Assembly: GCF_003333325.1 (NCBI RefSeq) | Contig: NZ_QOLC01000110.1 | Span: 1-9,543 of the forward strand | Direction: 5' to 3' | DNA: 9,543 nt | DNA from: Candidatus Ulvibacter alkanivorans | Lineage (GTDB): Bacteria; Bacteroidota; Bacteroidia; Flavobacteriales; Flavobacteriaceae | Program-made: the position numbers and the translations under genes | Shown here: positions 1 through 6,112 of the stretch, piece by piece | How positions within the stretch are numbered: the first letter of the stretch is position 1 | How the letters are laid out: every line of letters starts with the position of its first letter | Notes under the pieces: generated by a model | The model's database searches: none | Seen by the model: only the letters and a program-made list of their open reading frames with translations | Told to the model about the DNA's origin: nothing

Positions 1-53
1 AAAGTAATTCTCTTTTTTTCAGTATTTTACAATAACAAATAAAAATATTGAAA

Positions 54-635
54 ATGAGAAAAATTACTACAATTATCGCAACCGTGCTAATGGTTTCTGC
101 CGGCTATGCACAAAATACATTTGAACTCGATTGGGAACAAGGCGTAAACGGCGCTTCTGCGAGCTTTACTGTTGAAATTGGTGATACAGTTCGTTGGACA
201 TGGGCCAATGGAGCTCCTCATAGTGTAACGAGTCAGCCCGGGAGTGCTCAAGTCTTCGATAGTGGTGTCATCACCGGCATGGGAACCGAATACGAAGTTA
301 CATTTGTTACCGATGGAGAGAACACCTACTTATGCGAGGTACATCCGGGTTCTATGTTCGGAACGATCACTGTCGAACCCGAACTTTCAGTACAAGATAA
401 ATTTGAACGCAATGTTAAGTTTTATCCGAATCCGGTCGATGACGAATTAACGATTGCTTCTTTATACCGTTTAGATGCGTACGAAATCTATACCATAACC
501 GGAAAAAAAGTAGGTCAAGGTGCAGGTGAAGGTACCTACACACATCTTAATACATCATATCTTGAAAGCGGAGTATACTTTGTAAAGGTTACTTCGGAAG
601 GCTTAACGGCAACACTTCGACTTATTAAAAGATAG
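54..635 (+). CDS. Secreted cupredoxin-like protein with T9SS C-terminal sorting domain
   Basis: Predicted 193-residue exported small blue-copper-type protein. Residues 1-19 form a signal peptide (MRK start, hydrophobic core, probable cut after GYA). Residues about 22-108 are a plastocyanin/pseudoazurin-like beta-sandwich. The expected type-1 copper ligands are visible: His56 (in APHSV), then Cys94, His97 and Met101 in CEVHPGSM. Residues about 120-193 resemble the T9SS type A sorting domain: FYPNP at 123-127, YEIYTITGKKV, SGVYFVKV and a final basic LRLIKR. Such domains direct proteins across the outer membrane through the type IX system and are then removed or used for attachment. ATG at 54 is preferred over the in-frame TTG at 48 because the signal peptide begins there. 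The partner is unknown; electron transfer or copper binding is inferred from the fold only. It converges on the next gene with 26 bp between them, and its own promoter region is mostly outside the window. Confidence 0.88.
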   Translation: MRKITTIIATVLMVSAGYAQNTFELDWEQGVNGASASFTVEIGDTVRWTWANGAPHSVTSQPGSAQVFDSGVITGMGTEYEVTFVTDGENTYLCEVHPGSMFGTITVEPELSVQDKFERNVKFYPNPVDDELTIASLYRLDAYEIYTITGKKVGQGAGEGTYTHLNTSYLESGVYFVKVTSEGLTATLRLIKR

Positions 636-661
636 TAGCCAAAATTTTAAAATATTTCCCT

Positions 662-1030
662 TTAGTTGCGGTTAAAGTGCGGTGACTGTTCTTCTTCTAC
701 TGCGGTGATAAAATAGTTGGTATCTCCCCAAAAGAAGAAGGTGTCGAAGCGCTCAATATAGGTGAGCTTTACATAGCGTCCTTGGTATTCTTGTAGTTGT
801 TCAATAACCTCTTCGTGTTTATCTAACACCGAAAACTCGAAGATCTGAGCGCCGCTAATACCTTGACTTATCTCACCTTCCCAAGTCTTTACTATTACAC
901 CTTTATTGCTAAACTTAATTAGTTCTCCTGCGCGGGTCCCTTCGCTATAGGGTACAAAATAGACAAAGGCAAAGTATAATAAGTATAACGCCAAAATACT
1001 GCCAAGTATAATAAAAAGGATCTTTTTCAT
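662..1030 (-). CDS. Small membrane-anchored protein of unknown function
   Basis: A 122-residue protein. Residues 4-27 are one hydrophobic helix after MKK, which reads as an uncleaved membrane anchor or possibly a signal peptide. It is followed by about 95 residues with alternating hydrophobic pattern (GVIVKTWEGEISQG, AQIFEFSVLD, YVKLTYIERFDTFFFWGDTNYFITAVEEE), suggesting a small mostly beta domain on the periplasmic side. From memory, similar short proteins are common in Flavobacteriia and are sometimes labelled '6-phosphogluconate dehydrogenase'. Nothing here supports that: there is no Rossmann motif and the protein is far too short. It is the last gene of the minus-strand run, starting 9 bp after the VOC gene, so it is probably co-transcribed with it. 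ATG at 1030 is the natural start. No function is assigned. Confidence 0.8.
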   Translation of the reverse strand: MKKILFIILGSILALYLLYFAFVYFVPYSEGTRAGELIKFSNKGVIVKTWEGEISQGISGAQIFEFSVLDKHEEVIEQLQEYQGRYVKLTYIERFDTFFFWGDTNYFITAVEEEQSPHFNRN

Positions 1031-1039
1031 TTTCCGAAG

Positions 1040-1414
1040 TTACAGAATATCCTCCACAAAGAATATCGAATTATTATTAAGGTCGTAAAATCCAAATTCA
1101 TTGGTGTTCCAAGCCGTTTTCATTCTAAGTTTACTTTGTTTTACAGTGCCTCGCGCAACCAATTCATCAAAAATTGGTCTAATGTTTTCTACAAAAATTC
1201 GTACCACAGATCCACCTAACAGTGGATCATCCTCGGTGTCGGCATGCCATTGTAAATGCAAATACATCGTATCTCGTGTTATGCCTGCATACATCGAATC
1301 ACCAAAAGCTTTTTTAAATCCGACCTGTGTCTCATACCAAGCCAAGTCGCGCTCCATATTTGCGGTAGGGAGTACCGGAACCGTTTGTAAAAAGGTGGTT
1401 TTATTCACTTTCAT
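1040..1414 (-). CDS. VOC (glyoxalase / bleomycin-resistance fold) family protein
   Basis: A 124-residue single-copy vicinal-oxygen-chelate protein. The N-terminal half has the typical pattern VPVLPTANMERDLAWYETQVGF (residues 12-33), then a beta strand MYLHLQWH (50-57). The second half has VRIFVENIRPIFDELVARG (71-89) and ends in EFGFYDLNNNSIFFVED (106-122), the usual 'EF..xDP.GN...F.E' signature. Possible metal ligands are His53 or His57 and Glu121. Substrate cannot be deduced: this fold includes glyoxalases, dioxygenases and antibiotic-binding proteins. The start overlaps the 3' end of rmuC by 14 nt, implying co-transcription and probable translational coupling. An AGGAGG directly abuts the ATG; a GTG two codons downstream (1406-1408) would sit 6 nt from it and is an alternative start. 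The downstream neighbour is the small membrane protein. Confidence 0.85.
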   Translation of the reverse strand: MKVNKTTFLQTVPVLPTANMERDLAWYETQVGFKKAFGDSMYAGITRDTMYLHLQWHADTEDDPLLGGSVVRIFVENIRPIFDELVARGTVKQSKLRMKTAWNTNEFGFYDLNNNSIFFVEDIL

Positions 1415-2726
1415 CCTCCTCAGCTCTCTTTAACAACTTTTCATCTATGTGTTTACTGGCCTTAGCTCCTAACTTCTTGAGCTTCTCTACCCGTTTAATT
1501 AGATTGCCTCGACCGGTTAATTTTTTCATGGCATTCTCATAACTTCCTTGTACGGTACCAATTTGCTTGCCTACTTTAATGAGCTCATCTGTTAAATTTG
1601 TAAAACTATCGTAAAGTGCACCTGCTTGTGTCGCGATCTCAATGGCATTCTGCTGTTGTTTTTCATTGGTCCACATACTGTCGATAGTTCGTAAAGTGGC
1701 AAGTAATGTTGAGGGGGTCACGATCACAATGTTCTTTTCGAAGGCCCAGTTGTAAAGGTTCGCATCCTGATTTATGGCTACGGCAAAAGCAGGCTCTATG
1801 GGAACAAAAAGTAGTACAAAATCGGGACTTTCGATTTTATAGATATCTTGATAGTTCTTGGCACTTAGTTGATCGATATGTTTTCTAAGCGATGCGATAT
1901 GCTCTTTTAAATATCGTGCGCGCTGGTCTTCCTCCTCTTCGTTCACAAACCGTTCGTAGGCGACCAAAGACACTTTCGAGTCAATGACCATCTTTTTGTT
2001 GTCTGGAAGGTAAAGTACCACATCCGGTAGAACGCGTCGCCCGTCGTCGGTGGTAAAACTATTTTGGACAAAATACTCTCTGTCTTTTTCAAGACCACTC
2101 TTCTCTAAGACACGCTCTAACACCAATTCGCCCCAGTTTCCTTGTATCTTACTATCTCCCTTTAAGGCTTTGGTTAAATTGGTCGCTTCTTTGCTCATTT
2201 GTTCGTTGAGCTCCTTTAAACCAATGATCTGTTGTCGTAACATCGCATGCCGGTCGATGCTTTCCTTATGAGTGTCTTCTACGCGCTTTTCGAATGTTTT
2301 TATTTTTTCAGAAAGCGGATTCAATAGGATCTCTAAGCTCTCTTTGTTCTGTTTGGTGAACTTAGTAGACTTTTCATCTAAGATCTTATTAGCCAAATTC
2401 TCGAATTCTTTGGTAAACTTTTCCTGTAGCTTTTCTACTTCCGCTTTCTGCTCTCTATTCTTTTGTTCCAAATTATCAAACTCGGTATTCCTGCGAATAA
2501 GTTCGCTATTCAAGAAATCTTTCTCTTTTCGCAGCGCTTCTCGTTCTTCGACGAGATGTTCTAGACGTTCCTCTAATTTTTCTTCTTGATGTTGCGCTTG
2601 AGAGAGTCGCTCCTCTAATTTCCCCGTTTCCGATTTTTGCTTAAGCCGAGCAAAGAGGTTGCCTACAAAAGCGCCAACCAGTACACAGACGGAGGCCAAG
2701 AGTAAAAAAAGCAAGGTTTCATTCAT
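1401..2726 (-). CDS. rmuC: RmuC-family DNA recombination/maintenance protein
   Basis: A 441-residue protein. Residues 3-24 are a membrane helix (ETLLFLLLASVCVLVGAFVG). Residues about 28-115 are highly charged heptad-like sequence, a long coiled coil. The RmuC domain covers about 135-420, with GNWGE at 196-200, the LPDV strand with Asp235, and Asp249-Ser250-Lys251 matching the (D/E)xK half of a PD-(D/E)XK nuclease site. Further conserved blocks are FVPIEPAF (307-314), IVIVTPSTLLATLR (333-346) and GRGNLIKRVEKLKKLGAKASK (405-425). Escherichia coli RmuC limits inversion at short inverted repeats; biochemical activity is inferred from the fold. Size is typical. It lies 32 bp behind the ABC ATPase gene and overlaps the VOC gene by 14 nt. 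A weak -7-like box, TATATTTA, lies at 2757-2750 on the minus strand, so it may be read both from the upstream operon and alone. Confidence 0.95.
   Translation of the reverse strand: MNETLLFLLLASVCVLVGAFVGNLFARLKQKSETGKLEERLSQAQHQEEKLEERLEHLVEEREALRKEKDFLNSELIRRNTEFDNLEQKNREQKAEVEKLQEKFTKEFENLANKILDEKSTKFTKQNKESLEILLNPLSEKIKTFEKRVEDTHKESIDRHAMLRQQIIGLKELNEQMSKEATNLTKALKGDSKIQGNWGELVLERVLEKSGLEKDREYFVQNSFTTDDGRRVLPDVVLYLPDNKKMVIDSKVSLVAYERFVNEEEEDQRARYLKEHIASLRKHIDQLSAKNYQDIYKIESPDFVLLFVPIEPAFAVAINQDANLYNWAFEKNIVIVTPSTLLATLRTIDSMWTNEKQQQNAIEIATQAGALYDSFTNLTDELIKVGKQIGTVQGSYENAMKKLTGRGNLIKRVEKLKKLGAKASKHIDEKLLKRAEEDESE
1415..1420 (-). promoter_or_regulatory. AGGAGG directly upstream of the VOC start (possible ribosome binding site)
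   Basis: The minus strand reads AGGAGG, then ATGAAAGTG. Spacing to the ATG is zero, too short for a normal Shine-Dalgarno site, but spacing to the in-frame GTG at 1408-1406 is 6 nt. The hexamer also encodes part of the Glu-Glu-Asp tail of RmuC, and flavobacteria rarely rely on Shine-Dalgarno pairing, so it may be chance. Confidence 0.25.
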
Positions 2727-2758
2727 TAGTGTAGCACTTTTTTGATAGGTAAATATAC

Positions 2759-3553
2759 TTATTTCTTAATGGTAAATCGTCCTGTTGCAGCATCGAAATC
2801 GATGGTTTCCTTCGGAAAAAGCGCATCAAATCTTCCTGCTTGGATCAACTTACACGGACTGTCATAATACGTAGCTTCCGAAGTCATTACCAATAATTTA
2901 TCGGTCAATTGAATTGCAAGATCGATCTCATGCGTTGAAAACAAAATAGTTTTACCCGTTTCTGAAGCCAACGATTTTAATAATTTTAGAATGTAGGCTC
3001 TGTGGTATAAATCTAAATGTGTAGTGGGCTCATCTAGAATGATCAACGGAGTGTCTTGGGCCAAGGCCCTTGCGATGGCCACTCGTTGTAACTGGCCATC
3101 ACTTAGCTCATAACAATTGCGATCTTTTAATTTAACGGTATCTGTTACCAATAAAGCATTGTCTACAGCTTCAATATCTACTGTCGTAAATTTACCCATC
3201 CAATTAGTGTAGGGTTGCCTACCTAAGGATACAAATTCTTGAACGGTTACATTTTTAGAGGCAGGACTTTCCGTAAGAACTACACTTATCTGTGAAGCGA
3301 GTTGTAAGCTTGTATATTCCTCCAGATCCTTGCCATTCAATGATATGGTCCCATGTATGGGCTTTTGCATGCTTGTTAGCGTGCGAAGCAGTGTAGATTT
3401 ACCTATTCCATTAGCACCTACCAATCCTACAAGTTGTCCTTCGGAAAGGGAAAAAGCAAGATCTTTGGCTACGACAGTATCTCTCTTCTTTGAAGTATAG
3501 CCTATAGTAAGACCCTCGACTTCTAATATGCTATGTGTTCTTTCCGAAGCCAT
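2759..3553 (-). CDS. btuD: Cobalamin/iron-type ABC transporter ATP-binding protein (BtuD/FecE family)
   Basis: A 264-residue cytoplasmic ATPase that would drive the permease encoded just upstream. Walker A is GANGIGKST at 46-54, the signature LSDGQ at 150-154 (Asp instead of the usual first Gly), Walker B LIILDE at 170-175, the D-loop THLD at 178-181 and the H-loop His208 in STHEID. The Q-loop position reads VVLTES (91-96) where FecE/BtuD relatives carry a Gln; from memory the VVLTE form is frequent in Bacteroidota members, so I read it as a lineage variant. Its ATG overlaps the permease stop by one base (TAATG), a sign of translational coupling. Iron-siderophore or heme transport is possible for this family; B12 is favoured by the riboswitch-controlled BtuB-like receptor next door. 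Confidence 0.9.
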   Translation of the reverse strand: MASERTHSILEVEGLTIGYTSKKRDTVVAKDLAFSLSEGQLVGLVGANGIGKSTLLRTLTSMQKPIHGTISLNGKDLEEYTSLQLASQISVVLTESPASKNVTVQEFVSLGRQPYTNWMGKFTTVDIEAVDNALLVTDTVKLKDRNCYELSDGQLQRVAIARALAQDTPLIILDEPTTHLDLYHRAYILKLLKSLASETGKTILFSTHEIDLAIQLTDKLLVMTSEATYYDSPCKLIQAGRFDALFPKETIDFDAATGRFTIKK

Positions 3554-4584
3554 TAAAACAATAATTTACGTTTTCGAACTAATAACCAAATTACCACAGG
3601 TGCCCCTAATAAAGAGGTGATAGCATTAATTGGTAGGGTGTATTCGGTAAAGGGTAGTTGGGCTACGGTGTCGCAAACGAGCATTAAAATACTACCCGAA
3701 AGCAATACGGCCGGAAGCAAAATAAAGTGATTGGAACTGGTCACATATTGACGTGTAAGATGTGGCACTGCCAATCCAACAAAAGCAATAGGCCCGGCAA
3801 ATGCAGTGATACTTCCTGCTAAAATACTTGTAGCAACGATGATCAAAAAAGTAGTTCGTTTTATACGCACTCCCATGCTTTTCGCATAATTTTCTCCCAA
3901 CAACAACGCATTTAAAGATTTACTGCCAAAAATACTTAGGGTTAAACCTATCACAAAACACACCAAAAGAATAAAAACGCCCTGCCAAGATTGGTTGCCC
4001 AAACTTCCGAAGCTCCAAAAGATATATTGTTGTAATTTTTCGGCATTGCTAAAATATGAAAGTACCGCTACGACTGCTGCGGTAACGCTTCCGAACATGA
4101 GTCCGATGATCAAGATCGCCATAGTATCCTTCACCCGAAACGTAACGGCCAATACCGCTAATAATACCAAGAAACTTCCAAATGCTGATGCGATCACTAA
4201 ACTCCATTCGCTTAGCAAGAAGTTTCCGAAGAAACCACCAAAAGCGCCCGCGCCTAAAATTAATATGGCAACTCCTAAACTGGCACCACTGCTCAATCCT
4301 AAAACAAAAGGTCCTGCCAACGGATTTCGAAATAGAGTTTGCATTAGCAGACCTGAAACTGCGAGCCCGCCACCGGCTACTATTGCTGTTATGGCCTTTG
4401 GTAACCGATAATCGAGTATGATATAATTCCAGGCATCTTTACTGGCATCTCCGCCAAACAAGCCTGATATAACGTCTGGCAGGGGAATGGCTACCGATCC
4501 CAAACTGATGTTCGCTAAAAAAGTTAGGAGTAACAATAGCCCTAAGATCACGAAAAAACTGCGATATGTTCGAGTAGTTTGCAC
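3553..4584 (-). CDS. btuC: FecCD/BtuC-family ABC transporter permease
   Basis: A 343-residue inner-membrane permease with about ten hydrophobic segments, the normal size and topology of the BtuC/FecD family. Family motifs are clear: RLPKAI at 60-65, then GGGLAVSGLLMQTLFRNPLA (71-90) continuing through GLSSGASLG (96-104). LLLGENYAKSMGVRIKR lies at 227-243, GPIAFVGLAVPHLTR at 264-278 (the coupling region contacting the ATPase), and LPINAITSLLGAPVVIWLL at 317-335. The start is GTG at 4584, fused to the stop of the upstream lipoprotein gene as TAGTG (one-base overlap); no in-frame ATG lies near the N-terminus without cutting into the first helix. It would carry cobalamin or a similar corrinoid from the binding lipoprotein into the cytoplasm. 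Family membership is certain; the substrate is inferred from context. Confidence 0.92.
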   Translation of the reverse strand: MQTTRTYRSFFVILGLLLLLTFLANISLGSVAIPLPDVISGLFGGDASKDAWNYIILDYRLPKAITAIVAGGGLAVSGLLMQTLFRNPLAGPFVLGLSSGASLGVAILILGAGAFGGFFGNFLLSEWSLVIASAFGSFLVLLAVLAVTFRVKDTMAILIIGLMFGSVTAAVVAVLSYFSNAEKLQQYIFWSFGSLGNQSWQGVFILLVCFVIGLTLSIFGSKSLNALLLGENYAKSMGVRIKRTTFLIIVATSILAGSITAFAGPIAFVGLAVPHLTRQYVTSSNHFILLPAVLLSGSILMLVCDTVAQLPFTEYTLPINAITSLLGAPVVIWLLVRKRKLLF

Positions 4585-5723
4585 TATTCCAATGTACTGA
4601 AAAAATACAAGTTGTGATCGGGAAGCAAGTTAGGATGCAGGATCTTTATAATATCTTTTAAAACGATGTCGGGACGGTTAGGGGCCAATTCGTAATATAG
4701 CACACCGCCATTAGGTCCTTTTTTATTGGTAAAACTAAACACTTTCTGCTGTTGGAAGGCATTAAATTGTGCGTAGACCGAATGCGCTTCCTGCAGTTGC
4801 TTCAAACTTGTAAACTGTCCGGGACCAATCCAATAATCGGCATCTTGCCCTTTATCTAATACGGCTTCTAAATTAGCCGAAATACTACCCGTGCCTTCAG
4901 TATCACTCCAAAGGTAGTTGCCGTTAGCATCGGCAATGAACTGTGCCGCCCAACTATCTCCTTGTGGCAGATACCACACATCTTTATACATAGCGCCACT
5001 TAAAACGGTGGGCTGTGTAGTCGCATTTTTTGCGATCTTTTTTGCTGTGCGATATTCAGTTTCGATAGTGTTGAAAATACTGTCTGCCTGTTGCTCCTTT
5101 CCAAATAGCAAACCAAAGAATTTGATCCATTCAGCCTTACCCAGCGGATGCGTTTCGGTCCAATCGGCATTGTAGACTACCGGAATTCCTGTTTTTTGAA
5201 TCGTGCTAAAGGTGGTATTGTTCCCATCTACGGCAAAGCCAACGACCACATCGGGATCGAGCTCGATTAGCACCTCTGTATTAATGTCTTCATTCTTGCC
5301 TAATTCCTTCACATTTCCGTCGGAAATTAATTTTCGAGTGGCTTCGGAAGAGATATAATCTAAGTTTGGAAATCCGATAAGGGATTCAGAAACTTGAAGC
5401 ATTTCAAGCGATGGGATGTGTGTGGTCGAAGTAACTACTATGGTCTCTACGGGAATGTTTATAACAGCATCAAAGGTTTCCGAAGCAGGCAATACCGACT
5501 TGTCATCTACTAGGGCATAGGTAAATTGTTTGTCGGCACCCGGCCACGGATTCGTTAAGGTGATCACCTTATACGCATCTTGTTGTTGCACAGTAAATCC
5601 GTTGGCATAGGTAACGGTTGTTGCGATCTTTTCTTCGGAAACGGTAGTGGTGTTTTTTTTGGTTTCCGAATTACAACCAACTAATATTAAAACGAAGATA
5701 AATAGGAAGCAGAATTTTTGCAT
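4584..5723 (-). CDS. btuF: Periplasmic-binding lipoprotein of a cobalamin-type ABC transporter (BtuF/FepB-like)
   Basis: A 379-residue lipoprotein. Residues 1-16 are a lipoprotein signal with LVGC lipobox and Cys17. The residues after Cys (NSETKK) lack an acidic cluster, suggesting a periplasm-facing location. A linker to about residue 45 is followed by the binding-protein fold: IPVETIVVTSTTHIPSLEML (90-109), VLIELDPDVVVGF (151-163), GIPVVYNADWTETHPLGKAEWIKFFG (179-204) and the C-terminal YYELAPNRPDIVLKDIIKILHPNLLP (343-368). The leader NPWPGA (58-63) and the longer length than E. coli BtuF (about 266 residues) look typical of Bacteroidota versions. An in-frame TTG at 5729 exists, but ATG at 5723 gives the proper signal peptide. 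It heads the btuFCD run, overlapping the permease by one base. Specificity for B12 is inferred from the adjacent riboswitch-controlled receptor; iron complexes remain possible. Confidence 0.88.
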   Translation of the reverse strand: MQKFCFLFIFVLILVGCNSETKKNTTTVSEEKIATTVTYANGFTVQQQDAYKVITLTNPWPGADKQFTYALVDDKSVLPASETFDAVINIPVETIVVTSTTHIPSLEMLQVSESLIGFPNLDYISSEATRKLISDGNVKELGKNEDINTEVLIELDPDVVVGFAVDGNNTTFSTIQKTGIPVVYNADWTETHPLGKAEWIKFFGLLFGKEQQADSIFNTIETEYRTAKKIAKNATTQPTVLSGAMYKDVWYLPQGDSWAAQFIADANGNYLWSDTEGTGSISANLEAVLDKGQDADYWIGPGQFTSLKQLQEAHSVYAQFNAFQQQKVFSFTNKKGPNGGVLYYELAPNRPDIVLKDIIKILHPNLLPDHNLYFFSTLE

Positions 5724-5726
5724 GCT

Positions 5727-5734
5727 CAAAAATA
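5727..5734 (-). promoter_or_regulatory. Possible -7 promoter element for the ABC operon
   Basis: The minus strand reads TATTTTTG, matching the Bacteroidota -7 consensus TAnnTTTG. It lies only 3 nt upstream of the btuF ATG, so transcription would begin at about the start codon and give a leaderless message. No TTG-type -33 box is visible about 19 nt upstream, so this is weak. Confidence 0.22.
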
Positions 5735-5769
5735 ATAGTTTTTACTAGTCGAGCGTAGTAAATAAATCT

Positions 5770-5777
5770 TATTTTCG
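5770..5777 (+). promoter_or_regulatory. Probable -7 promoter element for the riboswitch-btuB transcript
   Basis: TATTTTCG matches TAnnTTTG at five of the six defined bases. Its position predicts a transcription start near 5781-5784, exactly where the first stem of the riboswitch begins. No clear TTG -33 box is seen around 5745-5752. Confidence 0.45.
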
Positions 5778-5780
5778 CGT

Positions 5781-5970
5781 TGAATTTTGGTGAGTAGCTT
5801 TTCCGAAGCAAAAACTCTTAAAAGGGAATTCAGTGAAGATCTGAAGCTGTTCCCGCAACTGTAAGCCGTCCATTTTATGTGGATCGTGTGATTCTTCAAT
5901 TACCACTGCCAATATTAAATTGGTGGGAAGGTGCACACAAGAGGTGAGCCAGGAGACCTGCCTAAATTCG
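5781..5970 (+). promoter_or_regulatory. Cobalamin (adenosylcobalamin-type, class I) riboswitch aptamer
   Basis: The conserved B12 box AGCCAGGAGACCTGCC is present in full at 5947-5962. Upstream are the other core elements: AAAGGGAA (5821-5828), TTCCCGCAACTGT (5850-5862), CCACTGCC (5903-5910) and GGGAAGGTG (5925-5933). Pairings traced by eye: P1 5781-5790 with 5961-5970 (nine of ten, one a G-U pair); a P2-like hairpin GCTT 5797-5800 with AAGC 5806-5809 inside GAGT/ACTC; P4 GGGAA 5824-5828 with TTCCC 5850-5854; P5 CAG/CTG 5831-5833/5841-5843 with loop TGAAGAT; and a peripheral hairpin CCAAT/ATTGG 5909-5913/5919-5923. It lies 142 nt before the btuB start and should lower receptor expression when cobalamin is plentiful. 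It points only along the + strand, so it does not control the divergent ABC operon. Confidence 0.95.
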
Positions 5971-5976
5971 TATTGT

Positions 5977-5999
5977 TAAACTTTCGGGATAAAAGTTTA
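5977..5999 (+). promoter_or_regulatory. Riboswitch P13-type hairpin (kissing-loop partner, expression platform)
   Basis: TAAACTTT (5977-5984) pairs perfectly with AAAGTTTA (5992-5999) around loop CGGGATA, seven bases after the aptamer P1. Class-I cobalamin riboswitches have such a hairpin (P13), whose loop docks with loop L5. Here L5 TGAA (5834-5837) could pair with TTCG (5983-5986, the two T's coming from the stem end), including one G-U pair. No U-run follows, so it is not a terminator by itself. Confidence 0.6.
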
Positions 6000-6050
6000 G
6001 AGGATAAATTCCACGGTTTATTGTACGGTATTAGAACTTTAATTTCTGCT

Positions 6051-6110
6051 ATGGTGCATGGTTTAACTTGTGTGACTTTCGAATCTCTTTTTACCGTTTT
6101 TATGAATTAA
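6051..6110 (+). other. Possible 19-codon upstream ORF in the btuB leader
   Basis: ATG at 6051 opens a 19-codon frame (begins MVHGLTCVTF) ending with TAA at 6108-6110, two bases before the btuB ATG at 6113 and in a different frame. No ribosome-binding site is visible. The placement would permit translational coupling or re-initiation at btuB, but a short frame can arise by chance; coding is unproven. Confidence 0.22.
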
Positions 6111-6112
6111 AA

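Noticed and set aside
636..661. AT-rich near-palindrome AAAATTTTAAAATATTT between two convergent genes, considered as a terminator
   Set aside because: The pairing is all A-T with no proper loop, so no stable hairpin can be claimed.
2272..2589. A 105-codon plus-strand frame rich in Ser and Phe opposite rmuC
   Set aside because: It is the complement of the charged coiled-coil region of RmuC (Glu/Lys codons read backwards give Ser/Phe/Leu), not a gene.
3995..4411. A 138-codon open frame on the plus strand opposite the permease gene
   Set aside because: It is antisense to a strongly conserved permease, has low-complexity basic composition with no recognisable motif, and is explained by codon usage of the gene on the other strand.
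2759..5723. Reading the ABC operon as an iron-siderophore or heme transporter
   Set aside because: Family features alone permit it, but the adjacent riboswitch-controlled BtuB-like receptor makes cobalamin the better call; not excluded.
5724..5780. A second cobalamin riboswitch for the divergent ABC operon
   Set aside because: No B12 box or other core element occurs on the minus strand, and the space before the ATG is far too short for the roughly 190-nt aptamer.
6068..6112. N-terminal extension of BtuB from a TTG start
   Set aside because: It would add 15 residues before a clear signal peptide; the ATG at 6113 begins a textbook signal sequence.
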